This document shows positions 6,504 to 13,406 of a stretch of 19,004 nt of DNA, in pieces. Every line of letters starts with the position of its first letter. The first letter of the stretch is position 1. The stretch is from DASYHS01 sp035998295 (GTDB taxonomy: Bacteria > Pseudomonadota > Alphaproteobacteria > Azospirillales > Azospirillaceae): NCBI RefSeq assembly GCF_035998295.1, contig NZ_DASYHS010000186.1, forward strand, positions 1 to 19,004, written 5' to 3'. The notes beneath the pieces were generated by a model. It was not told the DNA's origin and did not search any database. It worked only from the letters and a program-made list of their open reading frames with translations. The position numbers were made by a program, and so were the translations under genes.

Positions 6504-7844
6504 ATGGATCACGCCTGGCCGCTGGCCATGCTCGCGCTGCTGTTCGTGGGCATCTTCGCCGGGTACCCGGTCGCCTTCGTCCTGGCGGGCACGGGGGTGG
6601 CGTTCACGTTCCTGGCCGACATCCCGCTGCTGTTCCTGTCGCTCGGCGTGTCGCGGATCTACTCGGGAACGCTGACGAACTGGCTGCTGATCGCCGTGCC
6701 GCTGTTCGTCTTCATGGGCCTGATGCTGGAACGCTCCGGCGTGGCCGCGCGCCTGCTGCGCTCCATGGCCGGGCTGTTCGGGCCGCTGCCCGGCGGCTAC
6801 GCCGTCGCCGTGACGCTGATCGGGGTGATCATGGCCGCCTCGACCGGCATCATCGGCGCCTCGGTCGTGCTGATGGGCCTGCTGGCGCTGCCGGCCATGC
6901 TGGCGAACGGCTACGACGCGCGCGTGTCGACCGGGCTGATCGCGGCGTCGGGCACGCTCGGCATCCTGCTGCCGCCGAGCATCATGCTGATCATCCTCGG
7001 CGACACGCTGCGCATCTCGGTCGGCGACCTGTTCATGGGCGCGGTTTTCCCGGGCCTGCTGCTGGCGGGGCTGTACCTGGCCTATATCGTCGTGCTCGGC
7101 CTGCTGCGCCCGCGGCTGATGCCGCCGCTGCCGCGCGGCGACTCGGTCGGCCTCGGGCGCCGCCTGGCCGACCTCGCGCGCGACCTGCTGGCGCCGCTCG
7201 CCCTGATCGTCACGGTGCTGGGGTCGATCATCGCGGGGATCGCGACACCGACGGAATCGGCGGCGCTGGGCGCGGTCGGCGCGCTGGTGCTGGCGCTGGC
7301 CGCGCCGGACATGTCGTGGAGATCCTTCGCCGACGCGCTGCGCGAGTCCACCAAGACCTCCGCGATGATCATCTTCGTGATGATCGGGGCGACCATCTTC
7401 TCGGTCGTCTTCAAGCGGCTGGGCGGCGACGGGCTGATCGAGAGCCTGCTCGGCGGCGACGACGCCGGCCCCTACCAGGTCCTGTTCATGATCATGCTGC
7501 TGGTCTTCGTGCTGGGCATGTTCCTGGAATGGGTCGAGATCACGCTGGTCGTGCTGCCGCTGGTGGCGCCGGTGATCGCCGGGCTGGACTTCGGCATGAC
7601 CGAGAGCCAGACGATGCTGTGGTTCGCCGTGCTGTTCGCGGTGAACCTGCAGACCTCGTTCCTGACCCCGCCGTTCGGCTACGCGCTGTTCTACATCCGC
7701 GGCATCGCGCCGGAAGGCGTCACGATCGGCGACATCTACCGCGGCATCGTCCCCTTCGTGGCGATCCAGCTCGCCGCACTCGGGCTGGCGATCGCCTTTC
7801 CGCAGATCGTCACCTGGCTGCCCGAGCGGCTGCTGGTGCACTAG
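6504..7844 (+). CDS. dctM: TRAP transporter large permease (DctM)
   Basis: The 446-residue integral membrane protein has the 11-12 helices of the DctM ion-transporter family, which couples solute uptake to a sodium or proton gradient. Characteristic stretches are LLIAVPLFVFMGLMLERSG, IMAASTGIIGASVVLMGLL, LGILLPPSIMLIILGD, ATPTESAALGAVGAL and a C-terminal LQTSFLTPPFGYALFYIRG. It starts four bases after dctQ. The start ATG 6504 has GGGG about ten bases and AAGGA immediately upstream. The stop codon TAG lies within CTAG (7841-7844), immediately followed by the presumed end of an insertion sequence, so any natural terminator of this operon has been displaced. Confidence 0.95.
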   Translation: MDHAWPLAMLALLFVGIFAGYPVAFVLAGTGVAFTFLADIPLLFLSLGVSRIYSGTLTNWLLIAVPLFVFMGLMLERSGVAARLLRSMAGLFGPLPGGYAVAVTLIGVIMAASTGIIGASVVLMGLLALPAMLANGYDARVSTGLIAASGTLGILLPPSIMLIILGDTLRISVGDLFMGAVFPGLLLAGLYLAYIVVLGLLRPRLMPPLPRGDSVGLGRRLADLARDLLAPLALIVTVLGSIIAGIATPTESAALGAVGALVLALAAPDMSWRSFADALRESTKTSAMIIFVMIGATIFSVVFKRLGGDGLIESLLGGDDAGPYQVLFMIMLLVFVLGMFLEWVEITLVVLPLVAPVIAGLDFGMTESQTMLWFAVLFAVNLQTSFLTPPFGYALFYIRGIAPEGVTIGDIYRGIVPFVAIQLAALGLAIAFPQIVTWLPERLLVH

Positions 7845-8090
7845 CACTACTTTGCCAACCCGCGTGTAAGGGTGATTCTCTCGTCTGTTGAGCGTGTCGG
7901 GGCCTTCTTTTCAAGAGGGTGCGATGGGTGCGGGTGACGAGACCTGGACGGTGGACCTGGAACGCTGGTTGGCACCGTACCTGGAGCGGCTGGGCCACGA
8001 GGCGCAGCGGCATTGGGCGCCTCTGTACGTCGCCGGACTTCTCTTGCCTGGCGAGCGCAAGAGCCTGGAGCCGCTGGCCGGCCGCGTCGC
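7845..8090 (+). mobile_element. Left-end remnant of an IS701-like insertion sequence
   Basis: This stretch holds the start of a transposase with about 79 bases of leader, abutting the dctM stop. The preceding bases are CTAG, which fits the YTAR target preference reported for IS701-family elements, so the element end is placed at 7845. No right end, matching inverted repeat or second target copy is visible. The 3' part of the element is gone and a different gene follows from about 8090. The right boundary is good to roughly ten bases. Confidence 0.55.
7924..8088 (+). pseudogene. Truncated IS701-type DDE transposase (N-terminal ~55 codons)
   Basis: ATG 7924, with AGAGGG five bases upstream, begins a frame containing WTVDLERWLAPYLERLGHEAQRHWAPLYVAGLLLPGERKSLEPLAGRVAP (residues 8-57, split here by 20-residue limits: WTVDLERWLAPYLERLGHEA, then QRHWAPLYVAGLLLPGERKS). 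This is the conserved N-terminus of IS701-type transposases (LERWLAPFL, LGH, CPLYVAGL, GPGDRKS-QP-A-R). Intact members are around 400 residues, and none of the DDE catalytic residues remain. After about codon 55 the reading turns into nonsense and the real coding signal moves to another frame. Confidence 0.65.
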
Positions 8091-8303
8091 ACCGACGCGT
8101 GCCTGGAGCTGTGGCGGCGCATCGCGACCCAGCCCGGCACGCGCTTCGAACCGGAGGACGTGACCGTCATGGGCGATCGGGCCATCATCCGGTGGCGCTA
8201 TTTCTGGGGCGAGGGCGAAGACGGCTGCGTGCGCGGCGTCAATCTGATGCGCGTGCGCGACGGGCTGATCGTCGAAGCGATGGGCTACGTCAAGGGCGCC
8301 TGA
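8091..8303 (+). pseudogene. 3' remnant of a SnoaL/NTF2-like protein gene
   Basis: From about 8091 to the TGA at 8301-8303 the frame encodes roughly 70 residues: ACLELWRRIATQPGTRFEPEDV, MGDRAIIRWRYFWGEG and VRGVNLMRVRDGLIVEAMGYVKG. The last is the standard C-terminal strand pair of SnoaL/NTF2-like proteins, a cone-shaped fold of about 120-140 residues. The N-terminal half is missing. An in-frame ATG at 8013 precedes it but lies in the transposase DNA read in another frame. The remnant is therefore most likely not expressed as a functional protein. Confidence 0.6.
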
Positions 8304-8327
8304 GCAGCCTCGCCCGGCGACGCCGGA

Positions 8328-8353
8328 ACGGCCCCTCAATACGGCCCCTCAAC
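8328..8353. repeat. 13-base tandem duplication at the cupin gene 3' end
   Basis: ACGGCCCCTCAAT (8328-8340) is followed directly by ACGGCCCCTCAAC (8341-8353), a head-to-tail pair differing at the last base only. The second copy contains the stop codon of the minus-strand cupin gene. A slippage-type duplication is the simplest explanation. Confidence 0.7.
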
Positions 8354-8843
8354 ACGGAGTGCCGTCCTTGCGCGTGAAGCGCCACTTGCCGTCCGGGCCG
8401 AGGGCGGCGACCAGGTCATCGCGCGGGTAGGAAACCTCGTCGCCGGCCGAGCGGTCGCCGATCTCCAGGTACACGACGTCGGCCTCGGTCCGGTTCTCCA
8501 GGTGATGCGCGGAGCCGTCCGCAGGGAAGCCCGCGCATCTGCCGGGTTCGAGATCGACCTCCCCGTCACCGGTGACCAGGGTCGGCCGGCCTTCGAGGAC
8601 GAAGATGAACTCGTCCTGGCGCGAATGGACGTGGTGCAGGGCCGAGATCGCGCCCGGCGGCAGGCGCGTCAGGTTGACGCCGAAGTTGCGCAGGCCGAAC
8701 AGGTCGCCCAGCGGCCGCTTCACCCGCCCGGCCATCATGGTGGCGTAGGGCTCGGGATAGTTGGACGGCTTCACGCGGGGAGGCGCCGCGGCCGCGTCGA
8801 TCGCCGGCACCGACGGCCCCGTCCCCTGCACATCCGAACTCAT
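8349..8843 (-). CDS. Cupin domain-containing protein
   Basis: The 164-residue protein has a single double-stranded beta-helix cupin domain in the middle and C-terminal half. The metal-binding motif 1 is HHVHSRQDEFIFVLEGRPTL (H-x-H with E), and motif 2 is RCAGFPADGSAHHLENRT. An N-terminal part (KPSNYPEPYATMMAGRVKRP then LGDLFGLRNFGVNLTRLPPG) is typical of cupins that act as small metalloenzymes or sugar/acid-binding proteins. AGGAG lies eight bases before ATG 8843. It ends 45 bases from the converging SnoaL remnant and begins 82 bases after the acetyltransferase gene, possibly the last gene of that minus-strand group. The substrate cannot be told. Confidence 0.88.
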   Translation of the reverse strand: MSSDVQGTGPSVPAIDAAAAPPRVKPSNYPEPYATMMAGRVKRPLGDLFGLRNFGVNLTRLPPGAISALHHVHSRQDEFIFVLEGRPTLVTGDGEVDLEPGRCAGFPADGSAHHLENRTEADVVYLEIGDRSAGDEVSYPRDDLVAALGPDGKWRFTRKDGTPC

Positions 8844-8925
8844 GTCACTTGCTCCTGTCAGCGGATCGCCGACCGACAGTCATGGCAGAACGCCCCGGCA
8901 TGTCGCAAGGGGGACACCACGGGCA

Positions 8926-9522
8926 TCAGCCCCGGACCAGCAGCACGGTCCGGTCGTCGTAGCGGCAGGCCGGATGCGCGGCCAGCTTCCTTTCGGCCAG
9001 GAAACGGAAGCCGTGGCGCTCGTAGAAGGCCCCCGCCCGCGGGTTCTGCGAGAAGTACTGGACGCTGAGCGTGCCGCAGCCGGCCTGCGCGGCGTGGCCG
9101 AAGGTCGCCTCGACGAGGCGGGTCCCGAGGCCTCGCCCGCGATAGGGTTCGTAGACGGCGAAGGCGTTGATGTAGAAGCTGCCGGGCACCTCCCGTTCAA
9201 GCTCCAGGAACGGGCGGACCAGGTCCGGCGCGGCCGCGATCTCCTCCTCGTCCACGGGGTCGAGCCGATAGGCGAGGATCATCCCCGCGACCGCCCCGCC
9301 GATCTCGGCCACCGTCGCGTGGCGATAGGAGAAGCCGCCCTGCTCGCGCCGGGCTCGCCGCTCGCCGACATCGAGCGGGGTCTCGCCCGGTTCGGCCATC
9401 TGCGACCAGAGCCAGCCTGGAATGCCTCCGCCCGCGATCTCGATCAGCTCCGCCAGACTCCGCGCGTCGGACGGTGTCGCCGGACGGATCATCGCATCCT
9501 CGACCTGTGCCACATCCACCAT
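8926..9522 (-). CDS. GNAT-family N-acetyltransferase
   Basis: The 198-residue protein has the GNAT fold: N-terminal MIRPATPSDARSLAELIEIA, a central beta strand AVAGMILAYRL, and the acetyl-CoA pyrophosphate loop YEPYRGRGLGTRLVE (residues 124-138, R-G-x-G-L-G). The C-terminal NPRAGAFYERHGFRFLAERK is the usual N-x-x-A-x-x-F-Y-x-x-x-G-F motif. I chose ATG 9522 because GGGAGG lies seven bases upstream; the methyltransferase stop is 11 bases before it, so the two are one transcription unit. The acetyl acceptor is unknown (amine, amino acid or protein). Confidence 0.9.
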   Translation of the reverse strand: MVDVAQVEDAMIRPATPSDARSLAELIEIAGGGIPGWLWSQMAEPGETPLDVGERRARREQGGFSYRHATVAEIGGAVAGMILAYRLDPVDEEEIAAAPDLVRPFLELEREVPGSFYINAFAVYEPYRGRGLGTRLVEATFGHAAQAGCGTLSVQYFSQNPRAGAFYERHGFRFLAERKLAAHPACRYDDRTVLLVRG

Positions 9523-9533
9523 TGCCGCCTCCC

Positions 9534-10619
9534 TCAAACCTGCGCCACGAACCACACGTTCATCGGGTCGTGCGCCAGGACATGGCGCTTCACCTCACGG
9601 AACCCGGCCTCGCGCAGCATGGCCTCCGCGGTCTCCCAACCCCACATCGTACCGAAGCCGGCACCACCCTGCCCCAGCGATATCGGGGTGCAATGGGCGC
9701 AGGACACGGCGTAGAGCAGGGATGCCATCGGGAAGTCCAGGTTGTCCTCCAGCTTCGCGGAACCCCCGATGTCCTGCATCAGGTAGACCCCGCCCGGCCG
9801 CAGGGCTCCGTGGAGGCTGCGGATCAGACCCTGCGGGTCCTTCTGGTCGTGCACGGCGTCGAAGGTGGTGACGAAGTCGAACCGCCCCTTCTCATCGTAG
9901 CCGGTCAGGTCGCGCACCTCGAAGCGGATATTGCCGAGGCCGGCATCGCGCGCCGCCGCGGCGGCGAAGGCGATGGCGTCCTCGCACAGGTCCCAGCCCA
10001 CGAAGCGGCTCGCCGGAAAGCGCCGCGCCATGGCCAGCAGGGCCGAGCCGCGGCCGCAGCCGGCGTCCATCACGTCGATGCCTTCGCCGAGGCGCCGGAC
10101 CACTCCGTCCGCCAGTGGCAGGATGGCGTCGAACAGCGAAGCCGTGACGGTCTGGGCGCTGTCCTCGGCCATGATCTGGTGGAAGCAGGGATAGTCGCCG
10201 TAGGACGTGCCGCCGCCGTTCCGGAAGCGGTCGAGCACCGGCTCCTGCATCGCGCCCAGGAGCGCCACGTGCTGCGCATAGACGGCCATGTTGCCGAGCG
10301 GCGCGGCGCGCGTCAGGCAGGCCGCATGCTCGGGCGGCAGCGAATAGCCGCGCGTCCGCGGATCATAGGCGACGATGCGGCCGGTCACCATGACGGCGAG
10401 CCATTCGCGCACGTAGCGTTCGGCGAGCCCGGCCTCGGCGGCGATCCTGTCGCTGGTCGACAGCGGCAGCGCCGCCATCGTCTCGAACAGGCCGGCGCGA
10501 TAGCCGATCGACATCATGACCGCGACGGCGCCCGAATCGAGGACCGTACCGATGCGGCCGGCGAACGCTTCGGCGGCGGCCGGGTCGAAGGAAGGGGTTC
10601 GGGTGGACACGTCCGGCAT
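9534..10619 (-). CDS. Class I SAM-dependent methyltransferase with N-terminal winged helix
   Basis: The 361-residue protein has an N-terminal winged-helix/dimerisation region (about 20-110; FETMAALPLSTSDRIAAEAG, LAERYVREWLAVMVTGRIV) and a C-terminal Rossmann methyltransferase domain. SAM motif I is DVMDAGCGRGSALLAMA (182-198), then RFVGWDLCEDAI, a motif-IV-like FDFVTTFDAVHD, and LRPGGVYLMQDI. The layout resembles the Rv2258c-like group, often mis-described as regulators. I chose ATG 10619 (AAGGA eight bases upstream); the frame stays open upstream only as antisense of the divergent gene's leader. First gene of a minus-strand group with the GNAT enzyme, and divergent from a GlxA regulator that may control it. 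Confidence 0.88.
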   Translation of the reverse strand: MPDVSTRTPSFDPAAAEAFAGRIGTVLDSGAVAVMMSIGYRAGLFETMAALPLSTSDRIAAEAGLAERYVREWLAVMVTGRIVAYDPRTRGYSLPPEHAACLTRAAPLGNMAVYAQHVALLGAMQEPVLDRFRNGGGTSYGDYPCFHQIMAEDSAQTVTASLFDAILPLADGVVRRLGEGIDVMDAGCGRGSALLAMARRFPASRFVGWDLCEDAIAFAAAAARDAGLGNIRFEVRDLTGYDEKGRFDFVTTFDAVHDQKDPQGLIRSLHGALRPGGVYLMQDIGGSAKLEDNLDFPMASLLYAVSCAHCTPISLGQGGAGFGTMWGWETAEAMLREAGFREVKRHVLAHDPMNVWFVAQV

Positions 10620-10703
10620 GGGGAGGTTCCTTTCGGCTGTCGTCAGGTGGGGTGCGGACGGGAGATTGCCGGGACGGCCGCGTCCGTTCGAGTGGCGGAA
10701 TGG

Positions 10704-10722
10704 ACGAAAACGGGGCTTTCGT
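10704..10722. promoter_or_regulatory. Inverted repeat in the methyltransferase/GlxA divergent region
   Basis: ACGAAA (10704-10709) and TTTCGT (10717-10722) are exact complements around a seven-base spacer, extended to TGG and CCA with one extra base. The site ends 14 bases before the GlxA-type start codon in a 117-base divergent region, so autoregulation or control of both genes is possible. I see no convincing -35/-10 pair. The function is a guess from position. Confidence 0.3.
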
Positions 10723-10736
10723 GCCATCCTCGCTCC

Positions 10737-11774
10737 ATGATCGCCTCACCAGAAGCTCCCCCGGTATCCGTCAGCCTGCTGGCGCTGCCGGAGTCGACCC
10801 CGGCGGCGCTCTACGGCCTGTTCGAGGTCTTCGCCTCGGTCGGCGTCACCTGGGGCCTGCTGACGGGAACCCCGGCGCGGGGGCGCCGGATGGAGCCGTG
10901 CATCGTCGCCCGGACCGGCGAGCCGTTCATCTCGGCGATCGGGATGCCCATCGCGCCGCAGCGGGCGCTGGCGGACGTCGCGCGGACCGACGTCGTCGTC
11001 GTCACCGACCTGACGGTGCCGGCGGACACCGATCCACAGGGACGCTGGCCTGCCGAGGCCGCATGGGTGCACGACCGTCTCGCCGAGGGCGCGCTCGTCT
11101 GTTCAGTGTGCACGGGCTCGATCTTCCTCGCCGAGGCCGGGCTGCTGGACGGGCTGGAGGCGACGACCCATTGGAGCGCCGCCGAGGTCTTCAGGCGGCA
11201 TTATCCGGCCGTGCGGCTGCGCCCCGAACGCATCCTGTGCCCGGCCGGCCCGGAGCACCGCGTCATCACCGGCGGCGGCGCCTCCTCGTGGGAAGACCTG
11301 GCTCTCCACCTGATCGCGCGCTTCTGCGGCGAGGAGGAGGCCGTTCGGACGGCGAAGATCTTCGTGCTCGGCGACCGCAGCGACGGCCAGCTCCCCTTCT
11401 CGGCCATGGCGCCTGCGCGCCGGCACGGCGACGCGGTGATCGGCCGGTGCCAGGTCTGGATCGCCGACCATTACGCCGCCGCCAACCCCGTCGCCCGCAT
11501 GGTCGAGACCTCGGGGCTGCCCGAACGGACCTTCAAGCGCCGCTTCAAGGCGGCGACCGGCTACGCGCCGGTCGACTACGTCCAGGCGCTGCGGATCGAG
11601 GAGGCCAAGCAGCTCCTGGAGACGACCGGCGAGCCGACCGAGGCCGTCGCCCATGTCGTCGGCTACGAGGATCCGGCTTTCTTCCGCCGCCTGTTCAAGC
11701 GGCGCACCGGCATCACGCCGGCCCGCTACCGCCAGCGTTTCCAGTCCTTCGCCCGGCTGCGGCGCGGCGCTTGA
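10737..11774 (+). CDS. GlxA-family transcriptional regulator (DJ-1/PfpI + AraC HTH)
   Basis: The 345-residue protein has two domains. Residues about 10-200 form a DJ-1/PfpI-type (class I glutamine amidotransferase-like) fold; LVCSVCTGSIFLAEAGLLDG (120-139) holds the nucleophile-elbow cysteine C125, and TTHWSAAEVFRRHYP follows. Residues about 235-335 are the double AraC HTH: ARMVETSGLPERTFKRRFKA and ATEAVAHVVGYED-type helices ending PAFFRRLFKRRTGITPARYR. Such proteins sense small metabolites and activate catabolic genes. The start ATG 10737 lacks a good ribosome-binding site, but places the DJ-1 strand correctly. It is divergent from the methyltransferase and converges with nrsF at a seven-base gap. 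Confidence 0.92.
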   Translation: MIASPEAPPVSVSLLALPESTPAALYGLFEVFASVGVTWGLLTGTPARGRRMEPCIVARTGEPFISAIGMPIAPQRALADVARTDVVVVTDLTVPADTDPQGRWPAEAAWVHDRLAEGALVCSVCTGSIFLAEAGLLDGLEATTHWSAAEVFRRHYPAVRLRPERILCPAGPEHRVITGGGASSWEDLALHLIARFCGEEEAVRTAKIFVLGDRSDGQLPFSAMAPARRHGDAVIGRCQVWIADHYAAANPVARMVETSGLPERTFKRRFKAATGYAPVDYVQALRIEEAKQLLETTGEPTEAVAHVVGYEDPAFFRRLFKRRTGITPARYRQRFQSFARLRRGA

Positions 11775-11781
11775 CCCGCGA

Positions 11782-12420
11782 TCACCAGCGGGCGAACAGC
11801 CGGCCCCCGAGCGCGCCCGCCACCGTGAGCCCCATGATCGCGAGGCCGTACCAGGTCGCGACGAAGAGGGGCGAATCGTCGGTGCAATGGGCGGCGTAGA
11901 ACGCGGCGGCGATGCCCCCCGCGACAAGGCCCGCGACGGCCCCGGCCGCGGCCGGACGGGTCGGCGCCCCGGCGCGCAGCGCCAGCAGGAACAGCGCCAG
12001 CGGCGCCGCGCCGATCAGCGGGATGAAGGTCAGGCAGACCGCGGCGTTGGTGCCCACCAGCCGCGCGGCCCAGTCGCCCGGCGGCACGGCCGCCAGTTCC
12101 AGTGCGACGCCTGCCGCCAGCAGGACCGGGACGAGCCCGAGCATGCGCGCAGCGCCCCCGGTCCCCGCCCCCGGCCGGGCCTGGCGCCGCACCAGGTGGA
12201 ACGCGGCCGCGGCCAGGGCGCCGGTCACGGCGAACTTGAACAGGAAGCGGACGGACTGCGCCGCCTGCCCGATATCCGTTCGCGGGCCGAGCGTCGCGAA
12301 GAACAGCGCCGCGGCGACGAGCACCGCGGCGGCCAACGCCACCTGGAACAGGCGGTCGGGCGAGGCGGCGCGCGGCGGCGTGTCGGCCGCCAGCGAGCGG
12401 ATGAGGTCGTCGGTCTTCAT
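11782..12420 (-). CDS. nrsF: NrsF-type anti-sigma factor (DUF1109)
   Basis: The 212-residue inner-membrane protein begins MKTDDLIRSLAADTPP, the standard cytoplasmic sigma-binding start of DUF1109/NrsF proteins. Six hydrophobic segments follow, including LFQVALAAAVLVAAALFFAT, FKFAVTGALAAAAFHLV and LVPVLLAAGVALELA. It has only two cysteines, C129 (TNAAVCLTF) and C179 (YAAHCTDDS). From memory, Caulobacter NrsF depends on two cysteines at almost the same positions (131 and 181) to sense chromium and cadmium. The start overlaps the sigma stop by four bases (ATGA), so the two proteins are translationally coupled. It holds the sigma factor at the membrane until metal stress releases it. Confidence 0.88.
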   Translation of the reverse strand: MKTDDLIRSLAADTPPRAASPDRLFQVALAAAVLVAAALFFATLGPRTDIGQAAQSVRFLFKFAVTGALAAAAFHLVRRQARPGAGTGGAARMLGLVPVLLAAGVALELAAVPPGDWAARLVGTNAAVCLTFIPLIGAAPLALFLLALRAGAPTRPAAAGAVAGLVAGGIAAAFYAAHCTDDSPLFVATWYGLAIMGLTVAGALGGRLFARW

Positions 12421-13022
12421 TTCCCCGTCCGCCCGAACTTCGCCGCGATCGCCGCGAGGCCCCGGTGCCATGCGACCCGGACCGCGTTCTCGGTCATGCC
12501 GAACGCGGCCGCGGTCTCGCGGATCGAGCGGCCGTCGACCGCGACCGAGGCCACCACCTTGTGCTGGCCCGGCGCCAGCGCGGCGATCGCGCGGCCTATG
12601 TCCCGCTCGCCGAGCATGTCGGCGGCCGGCGCCTCCAGGAACTCGGCGTAGTCCTCGATGTCCACCTCCATCCGGCGCCCCCTGCGCCTGAAGCCGTCGA
12701 CGACCTTGTAGCGCGCGATCGCCGCCAGCCAGGGCAGGATCGGCTCGTCGCTGCGCCAGGTGTGGCGCTTCAAATGGATCGCGAGCAACGCTTCCTGCAC
12801 GACGTCCTCCGGATCGATGCCGCTTCCCGACCCGAGCTTGCGCCGCGCCAGCGCCCGGACGAGCCGGGCCGCGTCGCGCAGGAATTCGGCGTAGGCCGCC
12901 TCGTCTCCCGCGATCGCCGACCGCATGAGACCGGCGAGCCTCGCCTCCTCGTCCGTGCCCGGGCCTATCCCATCATTCGCTCCCGCCGCCCGTTCGTTAC
13001 GGGCCGGCCGAAAAAATTTCAC
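12417..13022 (-). CDS. sigF: ECF RNA polymerase sigma factor, SigF-like
   Basis: Region 2 is seen in the segment from AAYAEFLRDAARLVRALARR through IDPEDVVQEALLAIHLKRHT to PWLAAIARYKVVDGFRRRGR. Region 4 is seen in IAALAPGQHKVVASVAVDGR and SIRETAAAFGMTENAVRVAW. The VQEALL and W-x-IARYK-VD-FRRRGR signatures are standard for ECF factors paired with NrsF. The start is uncertain. GTG 13022 (201 residues) keeps the family-like segment DEEARLAGLMRS but has no ribosome-binding site; ATG 12926 (169 residues) would drop it. It overlaps nrsF by four bases and diverges from the bufferin operon, its probable target together with its own gene. Confidence 0.88.
   Translation of the reverse strand: MKFFRPARNERAAGANDGIGPGTDEEARLAGLMRSAIAGDEAAYAEFLRDAARLVRALARRKLGSGSGIDPEDVVQEALLAIHLKRHTWRSDEPILPWLAAIARYKVVDGFRRRGRRMEVDIEDYAEFLEAPAADMLGERDIGRAIAALAPGQHKVVASVAVDGRSIRETAAAFGMTENAVRVAWHRGLAAIAAKFGRTGK
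12976..13000 (-). promoter_or_regulatory. Possible SigF-type promoter for the sigma gene
   Basis: On the minus strand GTAACG (12995-13000) is followed after 15 bases by CGAA (12976-12979), one base shorter in spacing than the plus-strand site at 13032-13057. If real, the sigma gene is autoregulated and its start must lie downstream of GTG 13022, favouring ATG 12926. The spacing difference makes this tentative. Confidence 0.3.
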
Positions 13023-13031
13023 GGAGGGAGT

Positions 13032-13057
13032 GTAATGAACCCTCCCCCTGCTCCGAA
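13032..13057 (+). promoter_or_regulatory. SigF-type promoter of the bufferin operon
   Basis: GTAATG (13032-13037), 16 bases, then CGAA (13054-13057). From memory, Caulobacter SigF promoters read GTAACC-N16-CGAA, so this has the same spacing and differs at two bases of the -35 box. It would start transcription near 13064, giving a leader of about 50 bases before bufA1, and it lies directly beside the divergent sigma gene. Confidence 0.55.
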
Positions 13058-13115
13058 AGGTCAAACGTCGGGCCGATACCGGCGCCGACATCCCTTCCCG
13101 ACCAAGGAGCACATC

Positions 13116-13406
13116 ATGAACCGCAGCACCCTGACCCTCGCCCTTGCCGCCTCCCTCACGACCGCCCTCGCCGGCCTCGCGGCACCCGCCCACGCGCAGG
13201 AGACGGAGAAGTGCTACGGCGTGGCGCTCGCCGGCCAGAACGACTGCGCGGCCGGTCCCGGCACGACCTGCGCCGGCACCTCGGTGATCGACTACCAGGG
13301 CAATGCCTGGAAGGCCGTCCCGGCGGGGACCTGCACGACGATGATGCTCCCCGGCGACCGCATGGGCTCGCTGGAGGCGCTGGAACGCGACCTGCCGCAG
13401 ACCTGA
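13116..13406 (+). CDS. bufA1: Bufferin precursor peptide BufA1 (DUF2282)
   Basis: The 96-residue preprotein has a signal peptide MNRSTLTLALAASLTTALAG ending AAPAHAQ (cleavage near residue 28). The mature part has exactly four cysteines: EKCYGVALAGQNDC, GTTCAGTSVIDYQGNAWKAV and PAGTC. The EKCYG-ALAGQNDCAAGPGTTCAGTS pattern defines the DUF2282 bufferin-1 family. In characterised bufferins these cysteines are converted by the MNIO enzyme to thiooxazole-type heterocycles, and the secreted peptide binds copper. AAGGAG lies six bases before ATG 13116. First gene of bufA1-bufB-bufC-doxX, with a SigF-like promoter upstream and a hairpin after it. A perfect 13-base tandem duplication spans its stop codon. 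Confidence 0.9.
   Translation: MNRSTLTLALAASLTTALAGLAAPAHAQETEKCYGVALAGQNDCAAGPGTTCAGTSVIDYQGNAWKAVPAGTCTTMMLPGDRMGSLEALERDLPQT

Noticed and set aside
6381..7847. 488-codon minus-strand frame opposite the TRAP permease
   Set aside because: Translation is a His/Gln/Arg/Asp repeat-like string, the typical complement of a hydrophobic membrane-protein gene; likewise 17200-18651 opposite the second permease.
8013..8303. Small intact gene of 96 codons encoding an SnoaL-like protein
   Set aside because: The first ~26 codons are transposase DNA read out of frame and the fold lacks its N-terminal half, so it is recorded as a remnant.
9474..10736. Extension of the GlxA-type regulator to a 766-residue protein
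   Set aside because: The added part is antisense to the methyltransferase and has no domain features.
11775..11792. CCCGC-N8-GCGGG hairpin between the GlxA-type gene and nrsF as a terminator
   Set aside because: Only five pairs, a loose loop, no T run, and mostly inside the nrsF coding end.
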